The notes under the pieces were generated by a model, which was given only the letters and a program-made list of their open reading frames with translations, made no database searches and had not been told where the DNA came from. A program made the position numbers and the translations under genes. A stretch of DNA of 64,000 nucleotides from Bradyrhizobium diversitatis (lineage in GTDB: Bacteria > Pseudomonadota > Alphaproteobacteria > Rhizobiales > Xanthobacteraceae): assembly GCF_016031635.1 (NCBI RefSeq), contig NZ_JACEGD010000030.1, forward strand, positions 1 to 64,000. Direction: 5' to 3'. Positions within the stretch are counted from its first letter, which is position 1; each line of letters begins with the position of its first letter. Positions 26,839 through 35,506 of this stretch are shown here, piece after piece.

Positions 26839-27255
26839 ATGATCGAGGTCAGCTCACATGGTGCGCGGCTGCCGTCCTCCCCACAACTCACCGTCTTTGT
26901 GGTCGACGATGATGCCGCCGTGCTGGGATCGTTGCGGTTCCTGCTGGAGACCGATGGCTTTGCCGTGCGGACATTCAGGAGCGGCACGGCGCTACTCAAT
27001 ATCAGCGGCGCGCCCGGGCCGGACTGCTACGTCATCGACTACAAGATGCCGGACATCAACGGTATCGAGCTGACCGGCCGCTTGCGCAAATCCGACCGCG
27101 ACGCGCCTGTGGTCCTGATCACCGGCTATCCCGACGAGAACATCTCGGCCCGGGCGGCGACGGCGGGCATCAAGGACGTGGTTTTGAAGCCGCTTCTCGA
27201 CGAAAACCTGGTCAAGTGCATCCGCCACGCCATCCAGGACCGCCCCCGCGCCTAG
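26839..27255 (+). CDS. Single-domain response regulator between fixJ and fixK2
   Basis: This is a 138-residue stand-alone receiver domain. It has the acidic triad region VVDDDAAVLG, the phospho-acceptor Asp67 in CYVIDYKMPDINGIEL, Thr in VVLITGYPD and Lys in DVVLKPLLDE. There is no output domain. A homologous open frame occupies the same place in the fixLJ-fixK2 cluster of B. diazoefficiens. It may compete for phosphate from FixL or act as a phosphate sink, but that is inference. It starts 43 bases after fixJ. Its stop codon abuts a family B repeat. Confidence 0.93.
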   Translation: MIEVSSHGARLPSSPQLTVFVVDDDAAVLGSLRFLLETDGFAVRTFRSGTALLNISGAPGPDCYVIDYKMPDINGIELTGRLRKSDRDAPVVLITGYPDENISARAATAGIKDVVLKPLLDENLVKCIRHAIQDRPRA

Positions 27256-27352
27256 AGCATGATCCGGAAAAGTGTGCAGCGGTTTTCCGAAAGGATCATG
27301 CTCAAACAATGACCTAGGCGCGATGACGATTCATCCTGATCTCATCGCGCCT
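27256..27352. repeat. Intergenic repeat, family B
   Basis: It begins immediately after the TAG stop of the response regulator with AGCATGATCCGG and continues with CGGTTTTCCGAAAGGATCATGC and an inverted pair around GGCGCGATGA / TCATCGCGCC. It separates the response regulator from the fixK2 promoter and could isolate the two transcription units. Confidence 0.85.
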
Positions 27353-27365
27353 AAGCCTACGGGAT

Positions 27366-27384
27366 TCTACGTAAGGCACCCCCC
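27366..27384 (+). promoter_or_regulatory. Candidate FixJ-binding region of the fixK2 promoter
   Basis: The stretch contains TCTACGTAAGGCACC followed by a C-run. A TACGTAAG core of this kind is typical of FixJ sites, and fixK2 is the known FixJ target in Bradyrhizobium. The site ends about 75 bases before the fixK2 ATG. The assignment rests on motif resemblance and position only. Confidence 0.5.
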
Positions 27385-27458
27385 TTAAGATATCGCTCGA
27401 AATTTTCGAAGCCTCCGATACCGCGTAGGAAGGCGCCATCACAACGGAGATGGCGCAG

Positions 27459-28157
27459 ATGCTGACCCAGACAATCAACACCCAGGCGATCAACACCCAA
27501 ATCGGTGGCAAGATTGCCCCTGCCCACCCCGTAACCGACCAGTTCGGCGCGATCACGGGCCATGTCGGCCTGGTCGCCACCGAGTTCTCCTACGGCAAGG
27601 ACGAGGAGATCTACGGCGAGGACGAGGCGTCCGAATACGTCTATCAGGTGGTCACCGGCGCGGTGCGCAGCTACAAGCTTCTCTCCGACGGCCGCCGTCA
27701 GATCGGCGCCTTCCATCTCGCCGGCGACGTGTTCGGCCTCGAATCCGGTCCCACTCACCGCCTCGCCGCGGAAGCCATCATCGACACCACCGTCCGCCTC
27801 GTGAAGCGCGCGAGCCTCGAAAAGGCCGCCGGCACCGACGTGCAGGTTGCCCGCAAGCTCTGGACGATGACCGCCGGTGAGCTTCGTCATGCCGAGGACC
27901 ACATGCTGCTCCTGGGCCGCAAGACCGCGATGGAGCGTGTTGCGACCTTCCTCCTCGAAATGGACCGCCGCCTCGCCGTTGCCGGCATGATGGCGCTGCC
28001 GATGTGCCGCCGCGACATCGGCGACTATCTCGGCCTCACGCTCGAAACCGTGTCGCGCGCGCTGTCGCAGCTTCACGCCCAGGGCATTCTCGGTTTCTCC
28101 GGCGCCCGCCAGATCGTGCTGCGCAACCGCCAGCGCCTGCACAATCTCGACGCCTGA
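27459..28157 (+). CDS. fixK2: CRP/FNR-family regulator FixK2
   Basis: This is the central microaerobic activator, 232 residues. The cyclic-nucleotide-like sensor domain spans about 40-150 and lacks the FNR cysteine cluster, so it does not sense O2 directly. The helix-turn-helix reads RRDIGDYLGLTLETVSRALSQLH and contains the E-SR contacts that recognise TTGA half-sites. ATG 27459 is chosen over ATG 27450 because it gives exactly 232 residues and places the single redox-sensitive Cys (LPMCRRD) at 183, as reported for B. diazoefficiens FixK2. An intrinsic terminator follows. Predicted boxes in this window lie upstream of fixN, fixG, a universal stress gene, a ChaA-like gene and a Gly/Tyr-rich gene. 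Confidence 0.97.
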   Translation: MLTQTINTQAINTQIGGKIAPAHPVTDQFGAITGHVGLVATEFSYGKDEEIYGEDEASEYVYQVVTGAVRSYKLLSDGRRQIGAFHLAGDVFGLESGPTHRLAAEAIIDTTVRLVKRASLEKAAGTDVQVARKLWTMTAGELRHAEDHMLLLGRKTAMERVATFLLEMDRRLAVAGMMALPMCRRDIGDYLGLTLETVSRALSQLHAQGILGFSGARQIVLRNRQRLHNLDA

Positions 28158-28179
28158 CCGATTTTCTCCCCCGTGACTT

Positions 28180-28215
28180 GGCCGGCCGAACCCGTTTCGG
28201 CCGGCCTTCTCTTTT
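28180..28215 (+). terminator. Intrinsic terminator after fixK2
   Basis: GGCCGGCCGAA (28180-28190) pairs with TTCGGCCGGCC (28196-28206) around a 5-base loop, and TTCTCTTTT follows. It lies 23 bases after the fixK2 stop. It also sits in front of the converging MFS gene, where the symmetric stem could serve both strands. Confidence 0.85.
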
Positions 28216-28222
28216 GCCGCGG

Positions 28223-29536
28223 TCATGCCGTGCGCCGGGTTTCCGGCATCATCAGCAGGATCAGAAGGAGCCCCGTCGCGGCGACGCCGGACAGCCCGAT
28301 GAATGCGGTGGCATTGCCGAACTTGTCGCTGACATAGCCGCCGAGCACCGTGCTCAGCGATGCGCCGATGCCGGTCGCCGTCCCCACGATCCCCTGCGCC
28401 AGGTTGAAATGACCGCTGCCGAAGGCGACGTCGGCCACGATCAGCGGAATCATGACTGCGAACACCGCGGCGGTGAAGCCGTCGAACACCTGCACCAGCA
28501 CCAACAGGTAGGGATCGCGCACGGTCGCAAACAACAGTCCGCGAATCGTCAACGCGCCGAATCCGATCAGGAGCAGCGGACGCCGGCCCCAGAGCTGTGC
28601 CTTGCGCCCGACCGTCGGCGACAGTAGCGCCACGATCGCCTGCGGCACGATGATGCAGGCGGCGACGAGCACGGTCGCCCATTGGCTCGACCGCGCCGTC
28701 ACCGCGCTCGCCATCAGCGGCATCATCGCGGCATTCGCGAGCTGCAACAACAGCACGCTGAGCGCGAAGACGATGAGCGGACGTTGCCGGATCAGGTGCC
28801 AGATGTTGGTATCGCCGCGGTCGGCGGCTTCAGGCGGCATCTCGCCGTGACAGCGCCTGATGTCGACCTCGTTCTCACGGATGCGCGAGAGCGCGATCAG
28901 GGTCGGGATCGCGAGCAGGAAAGTCACCAAGAACACCGAGCGGCTCGACAGGAGATAACCCGCGGTGCCCATCACCGCCGCAGCGACGCCATTGCCCAGC
29001 GAGGCGAAGCGCGCGTTGCGGCCGAGCCGCTCGCCGATCGCCAGCGGCCCGACGAGGCCGAGGCTGATCGCGGCGATCGCCGGCCCGAGCACGCAGCTCG
29101 CCGCCGCGTGCAAGGTGGCGGCGGCAACCACAACCGGGAAGATCGGCATGGCGGCATAGGCAAGCGCGCAGACGCCGATGGTCGCAATCGCGAGGGCGGC
29201 GACCAGGCGCTCCGACTTCGCGGCATCGATGATCGCGCCGCCCGGCATCTGCCCGATCAACGCGACGATGCCGCCGATCGACAGCACGAGGCCGATCTCG
29301 ACCTGGGTCCATTTCTGCGTCGTCAGGTAGACCGCGATGAAGGGGCCGAAGCCGGTCTGCACGTCGGCGAGGAAGAAGATGAACCAGTCGAGGCCGCGCA
29401 GGCTCTGGCGCGACGGCGCCGGAATAGCCGCGGCCGACGGCGCGGCGACCTTGTCCTGCTCGCCGCGAGCGCCGCGATCCGCATGGTTCGGCTTCCTCGA
29501 CAACAGCACAGGCGGTGAGCCCTCCCGGCACCTCAC
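28223..29536 (-). CDS. MFS transporter
   Basis: This is a 12-helix major facilitator of up to 437 residues. A hydrophilic N-terminus of about 48 residues precedes helix 1 (GLDWFIFFLADVQTGFGPFIA). Conserved parts include GQMPGGAIIDAAKSERLVAA (loop 2-3) and the domain VLVQVFDGFTAAVFAVMIPL. The GTG at 29536 overlaps the PRC-barrel gene stop by 4 bases. A GTG at 29509, downstream of GGGAGGG, is an alternative start. It looks cotranscribed with the PRC-barrel and debranching-enzyme genes. The substrate is unknown. Confidence 0.9.
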   Translation of the reverse strand: MRCREGSPPVLLSRKPNHADRGARGEQDKVAAPSAAAIPAPSRQSLRGLDWFIFFLADVQTGFGPFIAVYLTTQKWTQVEIGLVLSIGGIVALIGQMPGGAIIDAAKSERLVAALAIATIGVCALAYAAMPIFPVVVAAATLHAAASCVLGPAIAAISLGLVGPLAIGERLGRNARFASLGNGVAAAVMGTAGYLLSSRSVFLVTFLLAIPTLIALSRIRENEVDIRRCHGEMPPEAADRGDTNIWHLIRQRPLIVFALSVLLLQLANAAMMPLMASAVTARSSQWATVLVAACIIVPQAIVALLSPTVGRKAQLWGRRPLLLIGFGALTIRGLLFATVRDPYLLVLVQVFDGFTAAVFAVMIPLIVADVAFGSGHFNLAQGIVGTATGIGASLSTVLGGYVSDKFGNATAFIGLSGVAATGLLLILLMMPETRRTA

Positions 29537-30054
29537 TGGATCGCTTGCAGCGGCTGAAGGCTGCCGGACGCGCCGAGCACGACGATCGGCGTGTCCTCCT
29601 TGTATTCCGGCGCGGCCGCGACCTGCGCCTTGGTCAATTCCAGCGTGATGCTGTCCTTCTTGTTGGCGATCTTGCCGAAGCGCAGCGCGTTCCAGTCCAC
29701 CACGATCTTGCGGCTGCCGACGCCGAGAAAGCCGCCGAAATCGATCGCCGCGGCCCGCACATGGCCGGTGCGATCGACGATGACGTCGACGATGCGGCCC
29801 ATATCCTCGCCGGCGGCGCTGCGAACGTCGCGGCCGAGCACGCCGTGGGCCTCGCTCGCGCCAATGATGGTCACCGACGGTGGCGGCGCGGCGTCCTTGG
29901 GCGTCACCGGAACGGTCGAGACCGGCGGCGGTGCCGTCGGCGGCACGTTGGCTTCATTCTGGCCTGCGGGCTGATCCTCCGCGGCGCGCGACGGTGCGAC
30001 CGTCAGGGCAACCACGATCGCCACGCTCAGGATCAACGCTCCGATCGCACGCAT
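29533..30054 (-). CDS. Exported PRC-barrel domain protein
   Basis: This is a 173-residue protein with a signal peptide (MRAIGALILSVAIVVALTVA, cut near APSRAAE). A Pro-rich linker (residues 30-60, PPTAPPPVSTVPVTP) leads to a PRC-barrel fold beginning about GVLGRDVRSAAGEDMGRIVDV and ending with ALRFGKIANKKDSITLELTK. The start at 30054 has GAGGAGGG upstream. PRC-barrels are adaptor or RNA/protein-binding folds; in exported proteins of alphaproteobacteria their role is unclear. It lies 23 bases after the glucosidase gene in one likely operon. Confidence 0.88.
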   Translation of the reverse strand: MRAIGALILSVAIVVALTVAPSRAAEDQPAGQNEANVPPTAPPPVSTVPVTPKDAAPPPSVTIIGASEAHGVLGRDVRSAAGEDMGRIVDVIVDRTGHVRAAAIDFGGFLGVGSRKIVVDWNALRFGKIANKKDSITLELTKAQVAAAPEYKEDTPIVVLGASGSLQPLQAIQ

Positions 30055-30077
30055 GACACCCTCCTCACGATGCACCG

Positions 30078-32282
30078 CTAGCGCGCCAGCACGATCGAGA
30101 CCTGGATCTGGCCGCGTGTGCGCAGCACCTCCAGCGCCACGTCGTCGCCGTGGCGGCTGACGCGAAGATCGACGCTGGATTCGCCGAGGCGCAGATCGCG
30201 CAGGATCACCTCGTTGAGGAACGCCGGCAGATGCGGATTGCGCAGGCGAATCTCGCCCCGCGCCACATCGAACTCGAGGCCGAGCGCCGCCTCCAGCAGC
30301 GTGAACGGCGTCGCGCTTGCCCAGGCCTGCGGCGCGCAGGCGACCGGGTAGAGCGTCGGGCCGCGCCGCTTCTCGCGCCGGAAGCCGCAGAACAATTCGG
30401 GCAACCGGCGCAGATCCATATAGGTCGCGGCATCGAACAGCCCCTTGAAGACATGCGCCACCGAATGCTTGAGGCCGTAGCGCGCGAGCCCGAGCGCAAT
30501 CAGCGCATTGTCGTGCGGCCAGATCGACCCGTCATGATAGGACATCGGATTGTAGCGCACCTCGCCCTGCGCGACGGTGCGGATGCCCCAGCCCGAGAAG
30601 AAATGCGGCCCCATCAGATCGGCGGCGACGAGGCGGGCGCGATCCTCGCGGACCATGCCGCTGAACAGGACCTGCCCGGCGTTCGAGGTCCGCACCTTGC
30701 AGGGCCGCTTCTCGCCGTCCAGCGCGAGCGCATAGGTGCCGAGCTCCTCGCACCAGAACGACGTCTCGAAGCGCTCGGCGAGTGCCCTGGCATCGGCCTC
30801 GAGCTTGCGTCCCCGCTCCGGCTTGCCGAGCCGCAGCGCGCAACGCGCGGCGAGCTGCTTGGCAGCGAAGACGTAGCCCTGGACTTCCGCAAGCGCGATA
30901 TTGCCCTCAGCAAGCTGGCCGTCGGCATGGAAGATCGCGTCGTAGGAATCCTTCCAGCCCTGGTTCGCCAGCCCCTTCTCGGTCGCGCGCTGATATTCGA
31001 CGAACCCGTCCTGGTCAGGATCACCAGGGCCGTCGATCCAGGCCAGCCCCGCCTCGATCGCCGGCCACAGCTCGATCAGCGTGGCCTCGTCGCCGGTGCG
31101 CTCGAAATAGCTTCCTGCGAGCAGCACGAACAGCGCGGTCGAATCGACGCTGCCGTAGTAATGCGCGAACGGCACCTCCCCGAGCGCCGCCATCTCGCCG
31201 CCGCGCATCTCATGCAGGATCTTTCCGGGCGCAGCGTCCGCGAGCGGATCGCTCGCCGTGGCCTGGAAATGCGCAAGCCGGCGCAGGACGCCCTTGGCGA
31301 CGCGCGGATCGACCCAGAGCATCTGGAGCGCCGTGATGAGGCCGTCGCGACCGAAGGTCGTCGAGTACCAGGGGATGCCGGCATAGGGGTAACGCCCCTG
31401 CGGCGTCTCGGTCATCAACATGTTGAGGTCGGCCATGGCCTGGCACAGCACCTCGTTGAAGATGTTGTTGGAAGTCTCGATGCTGGCAGCGCCCATGGTC
31501 GACTGCCGCATCTCGCGGCGGTGCGCCAGCAGCCCCGGGAAGAACCGCACCGGCTTTTCCGTCACCGGCCGGTTGCAGGACACGGCCACGAACAACGATT
31601 TGGCCTGGTGCGGCTCCAGGTCGAGCTCCCAGGTCGCGGCATTGACCGAGAGCCGCGTCGGACGCGGGTCGAAATGCAGCCCGGTGGCCCGTTCGGCCTC
31701 GTCGAGGCCGCGATACTCGAACATGACGTCGGTCGGCCCGAGCAGCCGGCTGGTTCCGATCCCGCGGCGCGGCCGCCGCTCGCCGCGGACCTCGAACAAA
31801 TCGGCGAAGTCGTTGCCGAACAGCAGCGTCAGGTCGACGCTGGTGCGCCGGTCGCCATGGTTCTGCACGCCGATGCGCTGATAGGCCGTGCCGCGCCAAA
31901 GGAAGACCGTGCGCACGATGTGCAGCAGGTCCTTCTGCAGCACGAGGCTGCCCTGCCGGTAGATGTCCGGATTGGTGAGATCGACGGTCAACGCCGAATT
32001 GTCGTCGCGCAGATTCGAGCCGAGCAGCAGCGGCTGGAGATCGTCGAGCACGAGCTCGAGCCGCGCGAGGTAGCGCGTATCGTGATGGAACAGGCCGTCC
32101 GGCCCACCGGCGGATGCGCCGATGTCGCCATGGCTGTCGAGCACGATGAAAGTGTCGTCGTGCTTGAGCGAACGCCGTGGCCGCGCCGACGGCCCCGTCA
32201 TTGGGATATAGAACGGTTGTTCCGCGACCTGTTCCGAGGTCCGCGTCACGGAGACGAATTGGGTGACGGCTTCTGCCGACAT
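30078..32282 (-). CDS. Amylo-alpha-1,6-glucosidase / glycogen-debranching-type protein
   Basis: This is a 734-residue cytoplasmic enzyme. The N-terminal domain (about 30-220) is the N-terminal domain found in bacterial debranching enzymes (HDDTFIVLDSHGDIGA, GLFHHDTRYLARLEL). The C-terminal part (about 290-690) is an (alpha/alpha)6 glucosidase barrel with GIPWYSTTFGRDGLITALQ, NQGWKDSYDA and YHDGSIWPHDNALIA. Such proteins are annotated as acting on alpha-1,6 branches of glycogen-like glucans, though few have been tested. ATG 32282 is preferred because GGGGAG lies upstream. It heads an operon with the PRC-barrel and MFS genes. Confidence 0.9.
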   Translation of the reverse strand: MSAEAVTQFVSVTRTSEQVAEQPFYIPMTGPSARPRRSLKHDDTFIVLDSHGDIGASAGGPDGLFHHDTRYLARLELVLDDLQPLLLGSNLRDDNSALTVDLTNPDIYRQGSLVLQKDLLHIVRTVFLWRGTAYQRIGVQNHGDRRTSVDLTLLFGNDFADLFEVRGERRPRRGIGTSRLLGPTDVMFEYRGLDEAERATGLHFDPRPTRLSVNAATWELDLEPHQAKSLFVAVSCNRPVTEKPVRFFPGLLAHRREMRQSTMGAASIETSNNIFNEVLCQAMADLNMLMTETPQGRYPYAGIPWYSTTFGRDGLITALQMLWVDPRVAKGVLRRLAHFQATASDPLADAAPGKILHEMRGGEMAALGEVPFAHYYGSVDSTALFVLLAGSYFERTGDEATLIELWPAIEAGLAWIDGPGDPDQDGFVEYQRATEKGLANQGWKDSYDAIFHADGQLAEGNIALAEVQGYVFAAKQLAARCALRLGKPERGRKLEADARALAERFETSFWCEELGTYALALDGEKRPCKVRTSNAGQVLFSGMVREDRARLVAADLMGPHFFSGWGIRTVAQGEVRYNPMSYHDGSIWPHDNALIALGLARYGLKHSVAHVFKGLFDAATYMDLRRLPELFCGFRREKRRGPTLYPVACAPQAWASATPFTLLEAALGLEFDVARGEIRLRNPHLPAFLNEVILRDLRLGESSVDLRVSRHGDDVALEVLRTRGQIQVSIVLAR

Positions 32283-32341
32283 GAGCTGCTCCCCTGCGCC
32301 TGTTTCAAAACGCAACCGACTCGAGAAACGCGACTGTTGGT

Positions 32342-33978
32342 TTACGCGGCAGCTTGCGCGAGCCGGCTCATTTCCCGCGTGACCAGCTCACGATACGGCC
32401 CGTGGCCCTGCATCAGACGCTCGGGCGAGCCGTCCTCGATGATCTTACCATTTCTCAGCACCACCACGCGGTCGAAATTGCGCAGCGTCGCCAGCCGATG
32501 CGCGATCGCGATCACGGTGCGGCCGCGCATCAGGCGCGACAGCGCCTCGCGGATCGCCTCCTCGGACTCGCTGTCGAGCGCGGCAGTCGCCTCGTCCAGC
32601 AGCAGGATCGGCGCGTCCTTGAGGAAGGCGCGCGCGATCGCGATGCGCTGACGCTGGCCGCCGGACATCTTGACACCGCGGTCGCCGACCATGGTGTCGA
32701 GGCCGTCAGGCAGGCTCTCGACGAAGTCGCAGCGCGCAGCGATCGCCGCGCGCAGCACCTCGTCGTCGGTCGCGTTCGGCCGGCCGTAACGGATGTTCTC
32801 GCGAATGGAGCGATGAAACAAGGAAATGTCCTGGGGCACGACGGAAATCGCCTCGCGCAGGCTCAGCTGCGTCACCTTGGAGATGTCTTGGCCGTCGATG
32901 GTGACGCTGCCCTCGTCGACGTCGTAGAAGCGCTGGAGCAGCGTGAACAGCGTCGACTTGCCGCCGCCGGAATGCCCGACGAGGCCGACGCGCTGGCCCG
33001 GCTGGAGCCGCAGGCTGAACCGTTCGAAGATCTTCTCGCCGCCGGGATAGCCGAAGGTGACGTTGTTGAATGCGATTGCAGCGCCGCTCTTCACCAGCGG
33101 CTCGGCCTCGGGGTGATCGCGCAATTCGTGCGGCACCAGCAGCGTGGCGATCGCCTCGGTCAGGCGTGCGACGTGTTGGGTGACATCGACCAGCGCCACC
33201 GCGAGATCGCGCGTAGCGCTCAGGATGGAGATGCCGAGCGTACAGACCAGCACGACATCGCCGGTCGTAGCCTGGCCCTTCTGCCACAGCGTGATGGCCC
33301 AGGCCATCAGCGCGATCGTCAGAAGCACGGTGATGGCGGCATGCAACAGCCGCAGCTTCTCCAGATAACGCAGGCTGCGGCTTCGCGCGGTGAGCTCCCG
33401 GTTCACCGTCGCGTCGAACCGCTCATGCTCGTGGCCGATACCGCAGAAGGCACGGACAAGGGGCATGTTGCTGATGACGTCGATCATCTCGCCGTCGACC
33501 ACCGCGGCCTTGTCGGCGAAATCGTCATGCAGCGGCTTGCCGGCGGCCAGACGAACATGTTCTCGACGGTGAACACCGCATTCGACGTCGCCGTGATGCG
33601 GCTCGTCAGCATGCCAGGCATCCGGTCCGAGAAATAGCTCGGCGCATGCCCGGTCAGATGACGAAATATGTCACGGCGCAAATCACCCGTGACACGGACG
33701 AAGGTGAAGCTCGCCGTCCAGCTCGCGATCCGCCACAGGAAGTTGTCGGCGGCGATCAGCGACATGAGCAGAATGAATGCCAGCCATACGCTGCCGCCAT
33801 GCCCCGGTCCGGCGGACAGGCTGTCGACCAGGGATTTGACGCCGTACTGGGTGCCCACGGAACAGGCGACGGCCGCCACGACGGCGGCCAGGATCACCAG
33901 ATGCGAGGCGAGACGACGCCGGAGATAGCGCAAGACAAAGGCAAATGGCCTGCGCGCGTATCCAGAAAGCTGATCCAT
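32342..33978 (-). pseudogene. ABC exporter (fused permease-ATPase), internal deletion with frameshift
   Basis: This is the remnant of an MsbA-type exporter of about 590 residues. The 5' piece encodes helices 1-2 (LVILAAVVAAVACSVGTQYGV and VWLAFILLMSLIAADNFLW) and the intracellular loop up to TSNAVFTVENMFV. There the frame breaks, near 33550. A second frame resumes with RLAAGKPLHDDFADKAAVV, runs through helices 5-6 and a complete ATPase (GHSGGGKST, MSGGQRQRIAIARAF, ILLLDEATAALD). The helix 3-4 hairpin expected between them, roughly 40 residues, is absent. Because both sequence and frame are lost, a simple sequencing error does not explain it. The ATPase part could still be made from GTG 33502 but would lack half its membrane domain. 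Confidence 0.85.
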
Positions 33979-34156
33979 ATGGCTATCGCCCCGCTATGCT
34001 GATTTTCGTTTCGTTACTGGCCGAGTGAACATCGACCACTTCGCCTCGGTTCCCGGGCAACGCCATCACGACATGCGGATGCGGGCGATGTGCGAAGATC
34101 TAGTGGCAGCATCGCGACGGTCCCCCGACGTGTCGAATATGTAACGTTTGGAGTAA

Positions 34157-34181
34157 GGAACTTCGCAAGTGCGGGAACGTT
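34157..34181 (+). promoter_or_regulatory. EcfG-type (general stress sigma) promoter
   Basis: GGAAC at 34157-34161 and CGTT at 34178-34181 are separated by 16 bases, an exact match to the alphaproteobacterial EcfG consensus GGAAC-N16/17-CGTT. The -10 element sits inside a perfect 12-base palindrome (GGGAACGTTCCC, 34173-34184). The expected start near 34188 leaves about 65 leader bases before the glycosyltransferase ATG. Confidence 0.8.
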
Positions 34182-34252
34182 CCCTTGGCTGGCATAGCCG
34201 GTGCCGACACGCGGGGGCTTTCAACGTTCATGATCGCAGAGGAGATGGTGAG

Positions 34253-35323
34253 ATGCGCATCGCGCAGGTAGCTCCGTTGACGGAGGCTGTTCCACCCAAG
34301 CTGTATGGCGGCACCGAGCGGGTGGTGCATTGGTTGACGGAGGAGCTGGTAGCCCTTGGACATGACGTGACATTGTTCGCCAGCGGCGACTCGCAGACGT
34401 CGGCAAAGCTGGATGCATTGTGGCCGAAGGCGCTCCGTCTCGACGGTTCCGTGCGCGATCCCAACGCGCTGCACATGGTGCTGCTGGAGCGGGTGCGGCA
34501 GAAATGTGACGACGAGGAGTTCGATTTCCTCCATTTCCATCTCGACTACTATCCTTGGTCGCTGTTCCACCGGCAGCCGACGCCATTCGTGACCACGCTG
34601 CACGGCCGGCTCGACCTGCCGGAGCATCAGCCGGTCTTCAACACCTTCTCCAGGATGCCCGTCATCTCGATCTCCAACGCGCAGCGGCGGCCGGTGCCGC
34701 AGGCGAACTGGGTGACGACCATCCACCACGGCCTGCCGGAGACCCTGCTGACGCCGAAGCCGGCGAAACAGGAATATCTCGCCGTGCTCGGCCGCATCGC
34801 GCCGGAAAAAGGCGTCGACCGCGCCATCAAGATCGCGACCCATTGCGGCATTCCGCTCAAGATCGCGGCCAAGGTCGATCGCGCCGACCAGGATTATTAC
34901 GACGAGCTGATCCGGCCGATGATCGAGAACAATCCGCTGGTCGAGTTCATCGGCGAGATCAGCGATCACGAGAAGTCTGACTTCCTGAGCGGCGCGCTCG
35001 GCCTCCTGCTGCCGATCGACTGGCCGGAGCCGTTCGGCCTCGTCATGATCGAATCCATGGCCTGTGGGACGCCGGTGGTCGCCTTTAACCGCGGCTCGGT
35101 TCCGGAGATCGTCGACGATGGGCTGACCGGCTTCATCGTCGAGGACGTCATCAGCGCTGCCGGCGTGGTGAAACGCCTGCCACAACTCGACCGCGCCGCG
35201 ATCCGCAAACAGTTCGAGACGCGCTTCACGGCGCGGCGCATGGCGCTGGACTATCTAGCGGCCTATCGCAGCCTGACCGAGGCACAGGCGCCGCGGATCA
35301 AGCTGGTGAGCAGCGCGGAGTAG
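34253..35323 (+). CDS. GT4-family glycosyltransferase
   Basis: This is a 356-residue retaining glycosyltransferase with GT-B fold. The N-terminus (MRIAQVAPLTEAVPPKLYGGTERVV) holds the acceptor loop. The nucleotide-sugar site includes LAVLGRIAPEKGVDRAI and the EX7E motif region PEPFGLVMIESMACGTPVVA, followed by GSVPEIVDDGLTGFIV. ATG 34253 follows GGAGATGG. An EcfG-type promoter upstream places it in the general stress response. The donor and acceptor are not determined. The glucosidase and glgA nearby make an alpha-glucan or compatible-solute role possible. Confidence 0.9.
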   Translation: MRIAQVAPLTEAVPPKLYGGTERVVHWLTEELVALGHDVTLFASGDSQTSAKLDALWPKALRLDGSVRDPNALHMVLLERVRQKCDDEEFDFLHFHLDYYPWSLFHRQPTPFVTTLHGRLDLPEHQPVFNTFSRMPVISISNAQRRPVPQANWVTTIHHGLPETLLTPKPAKQEYLAVLGRIAPEKGVDRAIKIATHCGIPLKIAAKVDRADQDYYDELIRPMIENNPLVEFIGEISDHEKSDFLSGALGLLLPIDWPEPFGLVMIESMACGTPVVAFNRGSVPEIVDDGLTGFIVEDVISAAGVVKRLPQLDRAAIRKQFETRFTARRMALDYLAAYRSLTEAQAPRIKLVSSAE

Positions 35324-35341
35324 CTAGTCACACCCACAACT

Positions 35342-35483
35342 GTCGTCCCGGACAAGCGCGCCGCAAGCGCGCGCCGATCCGGGACCCATACTCCGCAGTA
35401 GTGGTGTTACGAAGACTCGAAGTTGCCAGTCTCGCCCAACACGTCTCCCTGGGGTTATGGGTCCCCGCCTTCGCGGGGACGAC
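35342..35483. repeat. Intergenic inverted repeat, family C (GTCGTCCC arms)
   Basis: It starts GTCGTCCCGG and ends GCGGGGACGAC, with an internal ATCCGGGACCCATA block matched by TTATGGGTCCCCGCC. It fills most of the 183-base gap after the glycosyltransferase and before the converging alkylsulfatase gene. The arms resemble those of the 7055-7155 repeat. Confidence 0.8.
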
Positions 35484-35506
35484 ACTGAATGTGGGGCGAC
35501 AGTAGA

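Noticed and set aside
27450-27461. ATG at 27450 as the fixK2 start
   Set aside because: The ATG nine bases later gives exactly 232 residues and places the redox Cys at 183, agreeing with the described protein.
24657-28157. Horizontally acquired island for the fix genes
   Set aside because: Base composition and codon style match the flanks, there are no integrase, tRNA or direct repeats, and the order is the ancestral one in Bradyrhizobium.
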